From contig CBDDDI010000004.1 in the NCBI GenBank assembly GCA_965226565.1, positions 682,001 through 746,000 on the forward strand: a DNA stretch of 64,000 nt, read 5' to 3'. A model generated the notes under the pieces. It searched no databases. It saw only the letters and a program-made list of their open reading frames with translations, and was not told where the DNA came from. Of this stretch, positions 26,245-34,913 are shown in pieces (positions within the stretch are counted from its first letter, which is position 1; each line of letters opens with the position of its first letter). The translations under genes were made by a program, and so were the position numbers. Source of the DNA: SZUA-444 sp965226565. Lineage in GTDB: Bacteria > Bacillota > Clostridia > Oscillospirales > Ruminococcaceae.

Positions 26245-26727
26245 ATGTTAACTATAAACATTATAGCTGTTGGAAAATTAAAAGAAAAATATTTAAAACA
26301 AGCTATTGATGAGTATTCTAAAAGACTTAAAACAATGTGCAAATTTGTGGTTGTTGAAATAAATGAATATAAAATTTGTGATAATCCTTCTAAAAAAGAT
26401 ATAGATAAAGCTTTAGAAATGGAAATGAAAACAATATCATCTTATTTAAATAAAGCGTCATATAATATTGCGATGTGTATTGAAGGCAAAAAATTATCTA
26501 GCACAGATCTTGCAGATGTTTTTGAAAAAGTAGCTGTTAATGGCAAAAGTACTATTAATTTTATTATTGGAAGTTCACATGGTATTTATGATGAACTAAA
26601 AAAATATTGTGATCTTAAATTATCAATGTCTGATATGACTTTTCCTCATCAATTAGCTAGAGTGATGTTGACTGAGCAAATTTATAGAGCTTTGTCTATA
26701 AACAATAATACAAAATATCATAAATAA
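26245..26727 (+). CDS. rlmH: 23S rRNA pseudouridine-1915 N3-methyltransferase RlmH
   Basis: RlmH is a SPOUT-class methyltransferase acting on pseudouridine 1915 in helix 69 of assembled 70S ribosomes. The 160-residue product has the trefoil-knot SAM block FIIGSSHGIYDELK and the C-terminal motif LSMSDMTFPHQLARVMLTEQ with a terminal NNNTKYHK, diagnostic for the family. It is 14 bases downstream of the YycJ-like gene and ends at a strong terminator. Length and motifs are complete. Confidence 0.96.
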   Translation: MLTINIIAVGKLKEKYLKQAIDEYSKRLKTMCKFVVVEINEYKICDNPSKKDIDKALEMEMKTISSYLNKASYNIAMCIEGKKLSSTDLADVFEKVAVNGKSTINFIIGSSHGIYDELKKYCDLKLSMSDMTFPHQLARVMLTEQIYRALSINNNTKYHK

Positions 26728-26728
26728 C

Positions 26729-26763
26729 AAAAACCTTACTATATTTGATAGTAAGGTTTTTTA
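26729..26763. terminator. bidirectional intrinsic terminator after rlmH
   Basis: A 14-bp perfect stem (26729-26742 with 26748-26761) and loop of 5, flanked by A and T runs, serves both rlmH and the convergent lipoprotein gene. Confidence 0.88.
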
Positions 26764-26780
26764 ATATTATTTAATTTTAA

Positions 26781-27869
26781 TTACTTAGTTTTTTTGTTAT
26801 CTTTTTCTGCATTTTTTTGAACTTTTTTAATATATTTTTCAGGAAGGTATCTTTTATAAGCATCATCATTTTTAACTACAGAATAATCTTTATGCCACTC
26901 AGTGATTTTTTTAGAAAATTCATCACCTTTAAGAGAGAAAAGAGCAGTTGGTTTTAAATCATTTTTAAGATCTTCTCTTTTAAGAATATCTAAATTTTGA
27001 ACAACATAATATTGAGCAGTACCTTTAATAAAGGAATATTTATTTGCATCTTTAAGTTTAAGAATTTCTTCAACAACAGGTGTTTCTAAATAATAATAAC
27101 CTTCATACACTACAGCTTCATTTCTAAATTCATCGGTATTTTCTTCTGTATCTTGGTTAGGAGATAAAGATTTATAATAATCATCAATTAAAGTATCAAT
27201 ATTTTTGGCTTTTGCTTCTAAATCTTTAATTGTCTTTTTAGCTTCGTCAACAACTTTTTCTTTGCCAGCATCATCAAGTTCTTTGCCGTCTTTATCTGTT
27301 ATAGTAAAAGGTAATATTTTAACACGTTTATAATTATCAGTAATATTTTTATTAATATCATTTTCAGAAACTTCTTCTAAACCATCTTTATAATAGTATT
27401 TTTTAAACAATAAATCAGATTTATAATTTGTAAGAATTATATTTTGAATAGATTTTTTACCTACACCGTTTTTTTCATAGGTATCAGAATTGTTTTTCCA
27501 ATCTTCTTCAAATTTGTTTTCAACAATTTTTTGATCTTTTTCAGTAAGTTCAAGTTTAAGTTCATCAAATTTCTTATTAATAGCAATAGATTCTCTACAT
27601 TTATCAGTTGCAAAATCTTGAATATACTCATTTATAGTTTTATCATCAAGTTTTTTACTAAAAACTTTTTTCTCTGTAATTTTATCATCATCTTTTTGCA
27701 ATTTAGTAAAAGCATCTTGATAACCTTGGTTCATATAAAATAGGTATACTCCTGCGTTAACTTTTTCTTTATCAATTTTAGCTATCCATGATGTATCAGC
27801 ACAAGCAGATAATGAAACAGCAAGACTAGCTACGCAAATCATAGACAATAATTTCTTAAATTTAGACAT
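26781..27869 (-). CDS. lipoprotein resembling SurA/PrsA-type chaperones
   Basis: The 362-residue precursor has a signal peptide with lipobox LSAC (Cys23). After the anchor it reads WIAKIDKEKVNAGVYLFYMNQGY, which resembles the start of the chaperone domain of SurA/PrsA-type proteins (Ala-x-Ile/Val-(N/D)-x-x-x-(I/V) then a helix). The body is Lys/Glu/Asp-rich and helical. A region around residues 250-300 (VVYEGYYYLETPVVEEILKL through YYVVQN) could be a very divergent parvulin-like segment, but the catalytic motifs are not recognisable. A role in folding of exported proteins is an inference. Minus-strand promoter: TATAAT at 27911-27916 with TAGACT 17 bases upstream. RBS AGGAGGA. Confidence 0.7.
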   Translation of the reverse strand: MSKFKKLLSMICVASLAVSLSACADTSWIAKIDKEKVNAGVYLFYMNQGYQDAFTKLQKDDDKITEKKVFSKKLDDKTINEYIQDFATDKCRESIAINKKFDELKLELTEKDQKIVENKFEEDWKNNSDTYEKNGVGKKSIQNIILTNYKSDLLFKKYYYKDGLEEVSENDINKNITDNYKRVKILPFTITDKDGKELDDAGKEKVVDEAKKTIKDLEAKAKNIDTLIDDYYKSLSPNQDTEENTDEFRNEAVVYEGYYYLETPVVEEILKLKDANKYSFIKGTAQYYVVQNLDILKREDLKNDLKPTALFSLKGDEFSKKITEWHKDYSVVKNDDAYKRYLPEKYIKKVQKNAEKDNKKTK

Positions 27870-27989
27870 TACATTTAATCCTCCTGAATTTTATATATAA
27901 TAACTCTAATATTATAACTTATTTATGGTAAAAAGTCTATAGCTGTTTGACGATTATTACAAATTAAGACAATATTATGAACAAGATGC

Positions 27990-28018
27990 TTGATTTTTGG
28001 AAGTTAAATTGATATAAT
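27990..28018 (+). promoter_or_regulatory. sigma-A promoter of the TrkH/KtrB gene
   Basis: TTGATT at 27990-27995 and TATAAT at 28013-28018 with a 17-base spacer, 37 bases before the start codon. Confidence 0.72.
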
Positions 28019-28054
28019 AAATTGTGATTGTTAAATAAATTAGGAGGTAGGAAA

Positions 28055-29422
28055 ATGCCAAAACTTAATAAGAAAAACAAGTCAATTAATCCTGCCAGAA
28101 CTATAGCTTTAAGTTTTATATTAGTTATTATTATTGGTACAATATTGCTTATGCTTCCTATATCTTCGAGAGATGGTACAGTAACTGATGTTATAGATAG
28201 TCTTTTTACAGCAACTTCGGCAACTTGTGTAACAGGTTTAGTTGTTTTTGAAACATATCAACATTGGTCTTTTTTTGGACAAAGTGTAATTTTGTTAATG
28301 ATACAAGTAGGTGGACTTGGAATTGTTACTTTTGTAACATTTTTTAACTTTGCTATTGGTCGTAAACTTGGTCTTAGAAGAATGCAGCTTGCTTCGGAAT
28401 CAGTAAATTATGCTGGTTTTAATGATACTGGATATTTAATGAAAAATATTATTAAAATATCTTTAATAACAGAGCTTATTGGTGCACTTGTTCTTATGAC
28501 TGTTTTTGTCCCTCAATATGGTCCAAGAGGAGTTTTTAAAGCTATTTTTATATCTATATCAGCTTTTTGTAATGCTGGATTTGATATTTTAGGAGAAAAA
28601 ACACCTTTTGTAAGTTTGATGGATTATTCTAGTGATCCTGTTGTGCTTGTGACGGTAATGCTGCTTATAATATGTGGTGGTGTTGGTTTTATAGTATGGC
28701 ATGATTTAATAAACTATAGAAAAACTAAACATTTAGAATTGCATACTAAATTAGTGTTGTTAGTAACAGCAATGTTAGTAATTTCTGGAGCAGCAATAGT
28801 ATTTGCTTTAGAATATAATAATTCTCTTACACTTGGAGAAATGAGTTTTGGTAATAAAGTATTAAATTCGTTTTTTCAATCTGTGACATTTAGAACAGCA
28901 GGTTTTAATACTGTTGATATTGGATCATTTAATCCTATTACCAAAGTTTTTGCAATAATATTTATGTATATTGGAGCAGCGCCTGGATCAACAGGTGGAG
29001 GTATTAAAATTACAACAGTTGTTGTTATTGTTATGACAGTTGTGAGTGTTCTTAGAAATAAAAATGAAACTACAATTTTGAAGAGAAGAATTGATAAATC
29101 AACAATATATAAATCTCTTACTATTGTGATGCTTTCATTAACAGTAATTTCAATTTCAGCTATGAGTATTTATGTGTCAATTGGAAAAGCTGGAAATGCT
29201 TCTGCTGTAGATACATTATTTGAATGCGTTTCTGCATTTGCCACAGTTGGTCTTTCTGCAGGTGTCACATCTGTGATTACTTTGTTTGGTCAATTTGTGT
29301 TGATTTTCTTAATGTTCCTTGGTAGAGTAGGTCCAATTTCTGTTATATTGTTCTTGATTATTAATAGTGATGAGAAATCTAAAAAACAAGTTATTCCAGA
29401 AGCAAAAATTATGGTTGGATAG
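28055..29422 (+). CDS. TrkH/KtrB-family potassium transporter subunit
   Basis: The 455-residue polytopic protein is the ion-conducting subunit of a Ktr/Trk potassium system. Four M1-P-M2 repeats can be followed through their selectivity-filter regions: SATCVTGLV, SAFCNAGFD, TFRTAGFNTVD and SAFATVGLSAG, each with the central glycine. The short N-terminus and length fit KtrB more than TrkH. The start 28055 has AGGAGG seven bases upstream; an open TTG at 28028 lies before the RBS and is rejected. The gene is alone on its transcript; the cytoplasmic RCK partner (KtrA/TrkA) is not next to it and must be elsewhere. Confidence 0.92.
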   Translation: MPKLNKKNKSINPARTIALSFILVIIIGTILLMLPISSRDGTVTDVIDSLFTATSATCVTGLVVFETYQHWSFFGQSVILLMIQVGGLGIVTFVTFFNFAIGRKLGLRRMQLASESVNYAGFNDTGYLMKNIIKISLITELIGALVLMTVFVPQYGPRGVFKAIFISISAFCNAGFDILGEKTPFVSLMDYSSDPVVLVTVMLLIICGGVGFIVWHDLINYRKTKHLELHTKLVLLVTAMLVISGAAIVFALEYNNSLTLGEMSFGNKVLNSFFQSVTFRTAGFNTVDIGSFNPITKVFAIIFMYIGAAPGSTGGGIKITTVVVIVMTVVSVLRNKNETTILKRRIDKSTIYKSLTIVMLSLTVISISAMSIYVSIGKAGNASAVDTLFECVSAFATVGLSAGVTSVITLFGQFVLIFLMFLGRVGPISVILFLIINSDEKSKKQVIPEAKIMVG

Positions 29423-29442
29423 TAATAATTATTTATAATATA

Positions 29443-29471
29443 TTGCAATTTTAAAATTAATATGATATACT
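29443..29471 (+). promoter_or_regulatory. sigma-A promoter of the phenylalanine T-box transcript
   Basis: TTGCAA at 29443-29448 and TATACT at 29466-29471 with a 17-base spacer; predicted start near 29478, just before T-box stem I. Confidence 0.7.
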
Positions 29472-29489
29472 TTTTTTAAACATTAAGAC

Positions 29490-29720
29490 TGAGAGAGTAG
29501 TTGTTAGAAATTTTTTCAGAGAGCAAAAGTCATAGTCTGAAAGCTTTTGTATAAATTATAATAATGAAGTTCACTCACGAGTGGTTTTGCTGAAGATTTT
29601 TTTGTAAGCTAAAACGTAAATCTGCGTTAAAGATGCGGGCATAATAAAAGTGCCTTTAAAATTAACTTGGGTGGTTATAAACAAGCAATGCCTTGTCCTG
29701 ATTTAGGGCAAGGTTTTTTA
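29490..29720 (+). promoter_or_regulatory. T-box leader, phenylalanine-specific, with non-standard bulge
   Basis: The leader starts with GAGAGAGTAG. The specifier TTC (Phe) is at 29570-29572 in the context AATGAAG-TTC-A, the same context as in the cysteine T-box. The antiterminator has a lower stem 29667-29671 with 29697-29701 and an upper stem ACAAG/CTTGT (29681-29685 with 29692-29696). The bulge begins TGGT, which fits the A discriminator of tRNA-Phe, but continues TAT instead of ACC. The terminator stem is 29691-29699 with 29705-29713 followed by six T. It controls pheST. Confidence 0.88.
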
Positions 29721-29775
29721 TTATTTATGTAAAAAATATTTATCTTTATAAGATATTTTGGAAAAGGAGTTTTAT

Positions 29776-30795
29776 ATGAAACAGGCATTAGAAAATATTA
29801 AAATTAGTGCAATATCTGCAATTGAAAAATGCCAAGAAGCTAAAGAACTTGAAGATTTAAGAGTTAAGTATCTTGGAAAAAAAGGTGAGCTTACTGCGAT
29901 TTTAAAACAAATGGGTAAATTGTCAGCAGAAGAAAGACCTTTGATGGGACAATTAGCTAATAGTGTTCGTGCTGAAATTGAGACAAAGATTTCAGAAACA
30001 AGCAAAAAAATAGAAGAAATTGCTTTGCAAAAAGCTTTAGAAAATGAATATATTGATGTTACTCTTCCTGGAAAAGATGCTAAAGTAGGAAAATTACATC
30101 CACTTAATGCAGTTCTTGAAGAAATCAAAGATATATTTACAGGAATGGGATTTGATATTGCTGAAGGACCTGAAGTTGAATATGATTACTATAATTTTGA
30201 GGCATTGAATTTACCAGCAGATCATCCAGCGAGAGATACACAAGATACTTTTTATATAAAAGATAATATTTTATTAAGAACTCAAACTTCACCAGTTCAA
30301 GTAAGAGTAATGGAAAAACAAAAACCTCCAATTAGAATTATTTGTCCAGGTAGAGTATTCCGTTCTGATGCTGTTGATGCAACTCATTCTCCACTTTTCC
30401 ATCAAGTTGAAGGACTTGTTGTTGACAAAGGAATAACAATGGCTGATTTAAAAGGTACACTTGAATTTGTTATGAAAAGACTTTATGGAGAAGAAGCAAA
30501 AATAAGACTTCGTCCTCATCATTTTCCTTTTACTGAACCTTCTGCTGAAGTTGATGTTATGTGTTTTAATTGTCATGGTGAAGGTTGTAGAATGTGTAAA
30601 GGTGAAGGATATATTGAACTTCTTGGTGCTGGAATGGTTCATCCTAAAGTGCTTGAAAATTGTGGTATTGATCCAAATGAATATTCAGGATTCGCTTTTG
30701 GTTTAGGTTTAGAACGTATTGTTATGAGAAGATATGGAATAACTGATATGCGTTTGTTATTTGAAAATGATTTAAGATTTTTAAACCAATTTTAA
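29776..30795 (+). CDS. pheS: phenylalanyl-tRNA synthetase alpha subunit
   Basis: PheS is the catalytic subunit of the alpha2-beta2 enzyme that charges tRNA-Phe. The 339-residue product has the N-terminal coiled-coil arm (about residues 1-85), the class II motif 2 region GRVFRSDAVDATHSPLFHQVEGLVV in which the His and Glu contact substrate, and motif 3 FAFGLGLERIVMRRYG near the end. The start at 29776 has AAGGAG seven bases upstream. It is the first gene after the phenylalanine T-box; pheT follows after 73 bases that contain a small palindromic hairpin (30832-30846). Confidence 0.97.
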   Translation: MKQALENIKISAISAIEKCQEAKELEDLRVKYLGKKGELTAILKQMGKLSAEERPLMGQLANSVRAEIETKISETSKKIEEIALQKALENEYIDVTLPGKDAKVGKLHPLNAVLEEIKDIFTGMGFDIAEGPEVEYDYYNFEALNLPADHPARDTQDTFYIKDNILLRTQTSPVQVRVMEKQKPPIRIICPGRVFRSDAVDATHSPLFHQVEGLVVDKGITMADLKGTLEFVMKRLYGEEAKIRLRPHHFPFTEPSAEVDVMCFNCHGEGCRMCKGEGYIELLGAGMVHPKVLENCGIDPNEYSGFAFGLGLERIVMRRYGITDMRLLFENDLRFLNQF

Positions 30796-30868
30796 TTATT
30801 ATGAATATTAATTATGAATTTTAATTTTATACCACTTTTAAAGTGGAGATTTTTTGGAGGTAAAATAC

Positions 30869-33277
30869 ATGAATTTATCAATGAAATGGCTTTCTGATTA
30901 TATTGATGTTGATTGTGATATAAAAGATTTTGTTGCTGGAATGACTATGTCTGGCTCAAAAGTAGAAGGTTATGAAGAAGAAAGTGAAAATATAAGTAAT
31001 GTTGTTGTAGGAAAAATTTTAGAAATTGCTAATCATGAAAATGCTGATTCTTTATTTGTTTGTCAAGTTGAAGTTGGCAAAGAAAGTCCTATACAAATTG
31101 TTACTAATGCTAAAAATGTTAAGGTTGGAGATTTTGTTCCTGTTGCTTTGGATGGAGCTACTTTACCTGATGGTAAAATTAAAAAAGGTAAACTTCGTGG
31201 AGTTGAAAGCTTTGGAATGTTTTGTGGACTTGAAACTTTAGGTTTGACTTTAAATGATTTTCCTTATGCTGATAAAGATGGCGTTTTAGTTATTGAAACT
31301 GAACAAGATTATGAAGAAATTATTATTGGACAAGATATTAAAGAAGCTTTGGCTATTAATGATACATCTGTTGAATTTGAAATTACTTCAAATAGACCTG
31401 ATTGTTTGTCTGTAATTGGTCTTGCAAGAGAAGCTTATGCTACTTTTAATAAACCTCTTGATTTAAGAGAACCAAAATTTAATTCAAATTCTGAAAATGT
31501 TTCAGATTATATTTCTGTTGATGTTCAAAATAAAGAGCTTTGCTGTAGATATATGGCTGGCATTGTTAAAAATGTTAAAATTGGACCTTCTCCAAGATGG
31601 ATTAGAGAAAGACTTCGTGCTAGTGGAGTTAGACCAATTAATAATTTTGTTGATATTACTAATTTCGTTATGCTTGAATATGGTCATCCTATGCATGCTT
31701 TTGATATGAAATATGTTGAGGATAATAATATTGTTGTTAGAAATGCGAAAAATGATGAGAAAATTACAACTTTAGATGGTATTGAAAGAACTCTATCTGA
31801 TGAAATGCTTGTTATTGCTGATGGCAAAAAACCTATTGCTGTTGCTGGAGTTATGGGCGGAGAATATTCTGGAATAATGGATGATACTACTACTGTTGTT
31901 TTTGAGGCAGCTTGTTTTAATGGAGCAAGTGTTAGAAAAACTGCTAAAAAACTTGGTATGAGAACAGATTCATCTGCTAGATTTGAAAAAGGTCTTGATG
32001 CACAAAATGCACATGCTGCTTTAATGAGAGCTTTTGAACTTGTTGAAATACTTGGTTGTGGCGAAATTGTTGGCAATGTTATTGATATTGATAATTCTGA
32101 TAAAACATTAAAAAGTGTTGAATTTGATTATGAATGGACTAATAAATTTCTTGGAACTAATATTCCTGAAAATGACCAAATTGAGTATTTGAATAGATTA
32201 GGATTTGTTGTTGAAGATGGAAAAGTTATTTATCCATCTGTTAGAATTGATATTGAATGTAAACAAGATGTTGCAGAAGAAGTTGCTAGAATTTATGGGT
32301 ATAATAATATAAATTCTACACATATTAAAGGTATTGCTCAAGCAAAATTGACTGATGAGCAAATTTTTGAAAACAAAATTCAAAATTCTATGGTTTCACT
32401 TGGATATAATCAAATTTTGACTTATTCATTTACAACACCAAAACATTTTGATAAAATTAATCTTCCAAAAGACAGTGTTTTAAGAAATGCAGTTAAAATT
32501 ATGAATCCACTTGGCGAAGATACAAGTGTTATGAGAACAACTGCTATTCCATCAATGCTTGAGATTTTATCAAGAAACTATAATTTTAGAAATGAAACTG
32601 CAAACCTTTTTGAAATATCAACTGAATATCATAAAAAATCTGAAAATGAGCTTCCTGATGAGCCAAAAATGCTTGTTGTTGGAGCTTATGGAGAAGATTA
32701 TGATTTCTTTAATATAAAAGGTGATGTTGTAAAATTACTTGAAGTTTTGAAAATTTCTGATTATGAAATAATGCCATTTAGTGATAAATACACAGTTAGT
32801 GATGCTAGTGCTTTTCATACTGGTAGACGTGCTGTTATTATTAAAGATGATGAAGTTATTGGTTATCTTGGTGAAATACATCCAGTAGTTTTGAAAAACT
32901 ATGAAATTGGCACAAGAGCATATGTTGCTAAAATTAGTTTGCCTAAAATGATGGAAGTTAGAAATAATAATAATATTTCTTATAAACCTTTACCAAAATT
33001 TCCTGCCACAACTAGAGATCTAAGTTTGATTTGTGATGAAAAATTACCTGTGGCTGAAATTGAAAAAGCAATCAAAAAAGGTTGTGGAAAAATTCTTGAA
33101 AATATTAAACTTTTTGATGTTTATCAAGGTAAACAAATTGAAGATGGTAAGAAGAGTATTGCTTATACAATAGTGATGAGATCACATGATTCTACTTTAA
33201 CTGATGAACAAGCTGATAAGGCTATATCAAAAGTATTAACAAATCTTCAAAAAATAAATGTTTCTATAAGACAATAA
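30869..33277 (+). CDS. pheT: phenylalanyl-tRNA synthetase beta subunit
   Basis: PheT (802 residues) gives the enzyme its tRNA-binding and editing functions. Domains in order: N-terminal MKWLSDYIDVD, the OB-fold tRNA-binding domain (about residues 40-150), the B3/B4 editing domain (about 205-380, with the GVMGGEYSG block), the B5 domain, the pseudo-catalytic core, and the C-terminal FDX-ACB anticodon-binding domain starting near FPATTRDLS. The start 30869 has GGAGG eight bases upstream; an open TTG at 30854 overlaps that RBS and is rejected. It is co-transcribed with pheS under T-box control. Confidence 0.97.
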   Translation: MNLSMKWLSDYIDVDCDIKDFVAGMTMSGSKVEGYEEESENISNVVVGKILEIANHENADSLFVCQVEVGKESPIQIVTNAKNVKVGDFVPVALDGATLPDGKIKKGKLRGVESFGMFCGLETLGLTLNDFPYADKDGVLVIETEQDYEEIIIGQDIKEALAINDTSVEFEITSNRPDCLSVIGLAREAYATFNKPLDLREPKFNSNSENVSDYISVDVQNKELCCRYMAGIVKNVKIGPSPRWIRERLRASGVRPINNFVDITNFVMLEYGHPMHAFDMKYVEDNNIVVRNAKNDEKITTLDGIERTLSDEMLVIADGKKPIAVAGVMGGEYSGIMDDTTTVVFEAACFNGASVRKTAKKLGMRTDSSARFEKGLDAQNAHAALMRAFELVEILGCGEIVGNVIDIDNSDKTLKSVEFDYEWTNKFLGTNIPENDQIEYLNRLGFVVEDGKVIYPSVRIDIECKQDVAEEVARIYGYNNINSTHIKGIAQAKLTDEQIFENKIQNSMVSLGYNQILTYSFTTPKHFDKINLPKDSVLRNAVKIMNPLGEDTSVMRTTAIPSMLEILSRNYNFRNETANLFEISTEYHKKSENELPDEPKMLVVGAYGEDYDFFNIKGDVVKLLEVLKISDYEIMPFSDKYTVSDASAFHTGRRAVIIKDDEVIGYLGEIHPVVLKNYEIGTRAYVAKISLPKMMEVRNNNNISYKPLPKFPATTRDLSLICDEKLPVAEIEKAIKKGCGKILENIKLFDVYQGKQIEDGKKSIAYTIVMRSHDSTLTDEQADKAISKVLTNLQKINVSIRQ

Positions 33278-33292
33278 AAGCAATAAATACTA

Positions 33293-33321
33293 TTGATATG
33301 TAAATAAAATTCATGTATAAT
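33293..33321 (+). promoter_or_regulatory. sigma-A promoter of ireB
   Basis: TTGATA at 33293-33298 and TATAAT at 33316-33321 with a 17-base spacer, 29 bases before the start codon. Confidence 0.75.
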
Positions 33322-33350
33322 GTAATTATAAAGTAAAAGGAGGAAAGAAT

Positions 33351-33596
33351 ATGCATGACCAAACAATGACGTTTTGTGTTAAAGAGGATAAGGAAAAAGA
33401 GCTTAAAAAGACATTGCTTTCTATTTATGATTCTCTAAGAGAGAAAGGTTATAATCCTATAAATCAAATTGTTGGTTATATTCTTTCTGAGGATCCGACA
33501 TACATAACAACGTATAATAATGCACGAAGTTTAATACGTCATATAGATAGAGATGAGCTTTTACAAGTTCTTGTACAATCTTATCTAGGAGAATAA
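33351..33596 (+). CDS. ireB: IreB/ReoM-family regulatory phosphoprotein
   Basis: This 81-residue protein is the DUF965 family: its core YNPINQIVGYILSEDPTYITTYNNARSLI is nearly invariant in Firmicutes. In Enterococcus IreB and in Listeria ReoM it is phosphorylated on N-terminal Thr residues by the PASTA kinase (IreK/PrkA) and controls cell-wall synthesis through MurA turnover. A Thr is available at residue 5 in MHDQTMTF. It usually lies between alaS and ruvX; here it stands alone after pheT, with its own promoter and terminator. murA is about 9 kb upstream in this window. RBS AGGAGG. Confidence 0.93.
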   Translation: MHDQTMTFCVKEDKEKELKKTLLSIYDSLREKGYNPINQIVGYILSEDPTYITTYNNARSLIRHIDRDELLQVLVQSYLGE

Positions 33597-33600
33597 TTTA

Positions 33601-33632
33601 AGAGAATGTGGATTTTTTCACATTCTTTTTTA
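33601..33632 (+). terminator. intrinsic terminator after ireB
   Basis: An 8-bp stem AGAATGTG/CACATTCT (33603-33610 with 33619-33626) followed by a T-rich tail. Confidence 0.82.
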
Positions 33633-33873
33633 TTTTAAAATAATGAAAATTTTAATTTTTTTATACAATTAAGTAAGATATTTCTAAGCAAAAATAATGG
33701 ATTATTAATTTTTTTCAACATATGTTATTAGTGATGTTAAAAAACTGACTAAAAATTTTATTTTATAAAATTTGTGGTTATGTAATCACTCTAATTTACC
33801 TTAAATAAAGTCTAAATACAATGGGAATTATAATATTGTAAACAAAAAATATTATAAAGAAAGAAGGAATTGT

Positions 33874-34758
33874 ATGAAAAAGACTTTATGTGTTTTGTGT
33901 CTTAGTTTTGTGGTAAGTACATTTTTTTCAAAAAGTGCACAGAGTAAAGATTTAATGGTAAATCAAAATTTAAATAATGCTTCGTCACCTTTTTTAGAAG
34001 ATGAAAATATTAATGCTACAGAAGAAAAGAAAAATAGTGTTTCACAAAAACTTTCTGATGCTGAGATGGTAAAACTAAATACCACAAAAGCGGGTTATGG
34101 ACAAGGTGTAAGATTTGACGATAAAAATAGACCATTTGGAGCATTAGATTTTAATGCAGAATTTTTAAAGTATAATAGTTTTGCAATTCAAAATACTGAA
34201 GAAAAAGTTATATGTTTGACTTTTGACCAAGGTTATGAAAATGGATATACTTCAAAAATACTTGATGTGTTAAAAGAAAAAGGTGTAAAAGCTACATTTT
34301 TTATTGTTGAAAGTTATGAAAAGACCAATGAGGATTTGATAAAAAGAATGATTAGCGAAGGACATGTTATAGGAAATCATTCTTGTAATCATTATTCTAT
34401 GCCAACTTTGGATATTAATACGTGTAAAAAAGAAATTTCCAATTTGCATGATAAAATAAAAACCAAATACGATTATACTATGGAGTTGTTTAGACCACCA
34501 ATGGGAGAATTTTCTCAACAATCTTTAGCAGTAACTCAATCTTGTGGATATAAAACAGTTATGTGGAGTTATGCTTATGCTGATTGGGATGTGAAAAAAC
34601 AAATGGCACCTACAACTGCTCTTAATAAACTTAAAAAATCACTTCATCCAGGTGCAATTTATTTGCTTCACTCAGTTTCAGCAACTAATGCAGAGGTTTT
34701 AGGAGAATTTATAGACTATGCTTTAGAAAATAAATATGAATTTAGCACTCCAGAATAA
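33874..34758 (+). CDS. pdaA: delta-lactam-biosynthetic de-N-acetylase, PdaA-like
   Basis: PdaA removes acetyl groups from muramic acid in the spore cortex, a step to muramic delta-lactam that germination enzymes recognise. The 294-residue product has a signal peptide (cut near residue 25), a spacer of about 80 residues, and a NodB-type deacetylase domain. Its first motif is TFDQGYENGYT, the variant typical of PdaA rather than the TFDDG of general deacetylases; the zinc-binding motif is GNHSCNH and the substrate-groove motif FRPPMGEFS. The gene is monocistronic with AAGAAGG as RBS. The upstream gap holds no clear SigA promoter, which fits forespore (SigG) control, but I could not place a SigG site with confidence. 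Confidence 0.92.
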   Translation: MKKTLCVLCLSFVVSTFFSKSAQSKDLMVNQNLNNASSPFLEDENINATEEKKNSVSQKLSDAEMVKLNTTKAGYGQGVRFDDKNRPFGALDFNAEFLKYNSFAIQNTEEKVICLTFDQGYENGYTSKILDVLKEKGVKATFFIVESYEKTNEDLIKRMISEGHVIGNHSCNHYSMPTLDINTCKKEISNLHDKIKTKYDYTMELFRPPMGEFSQQSLAVTQSCGYKTVMWSYAYADWDVKKQMAPTTALNKLKKSLHPGAIYLLHSVSATNAEVLGEFIDYALENKYEFSTPE

Positions 34759-34770
34759 ATAATTATTTAT

Positions 34771-34806
34771 AGAAAAACGCTTTTTATAAGGCGTTTTTCT
34801 ATTTTA
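34771..34806 (+). terminator. intrinsic terminator after pdaA
   Basis: A 10-bp perfect stem AGAAAAACGC/GCGTTTTTCT (34771-34780 with 34791-34800) followed by ATTTT. Confidence 0.8.
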
Positions 34807-34847
34807 GGTTAATATAATATAGAATATTTTGATATAAGATAAATTAA

Positions 34848-34875
34848 TTGACAAAAAAATTTTATATGTTATAAT
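34848..34875 (+). promoter_or_regulatory. near-consensus sigma-A promoter of the 694-residue protein gene
   Basis: TTGACA at 34848-34853 and TATAAT at 34870-34875 with a 16-base spacer and a TG just before the -10. Both hexamers are perfect, so strong vegetative expression is expected. Confidence 0.78.
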
Positions 34876-34913
34876 AAATAACATATGATTCAAAAGATGT
34901 GAAAGGTGATGTT

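Noticed and set aside
29758..29775. Earlier TTG start for pheS
   Set aside because: It lies before the AAGGAG ribosome site at 29764-29769, which is well spaced for the ATG at 29776.
30832..30846. Hairpin CCACT/AGTGG between pheS and pheT as a terminator
   Set aside because: The stem is only 5-7 bp and pheT must be co-transcribed with pheS; the T run is part of the pheT leader.
33633..33873. SigG or SigE promoter upstream of pdaA
   Set aside because: AAATACAAT near 33810 looks like part of a sporulation -10, but no matching -35 lies at the right distance.
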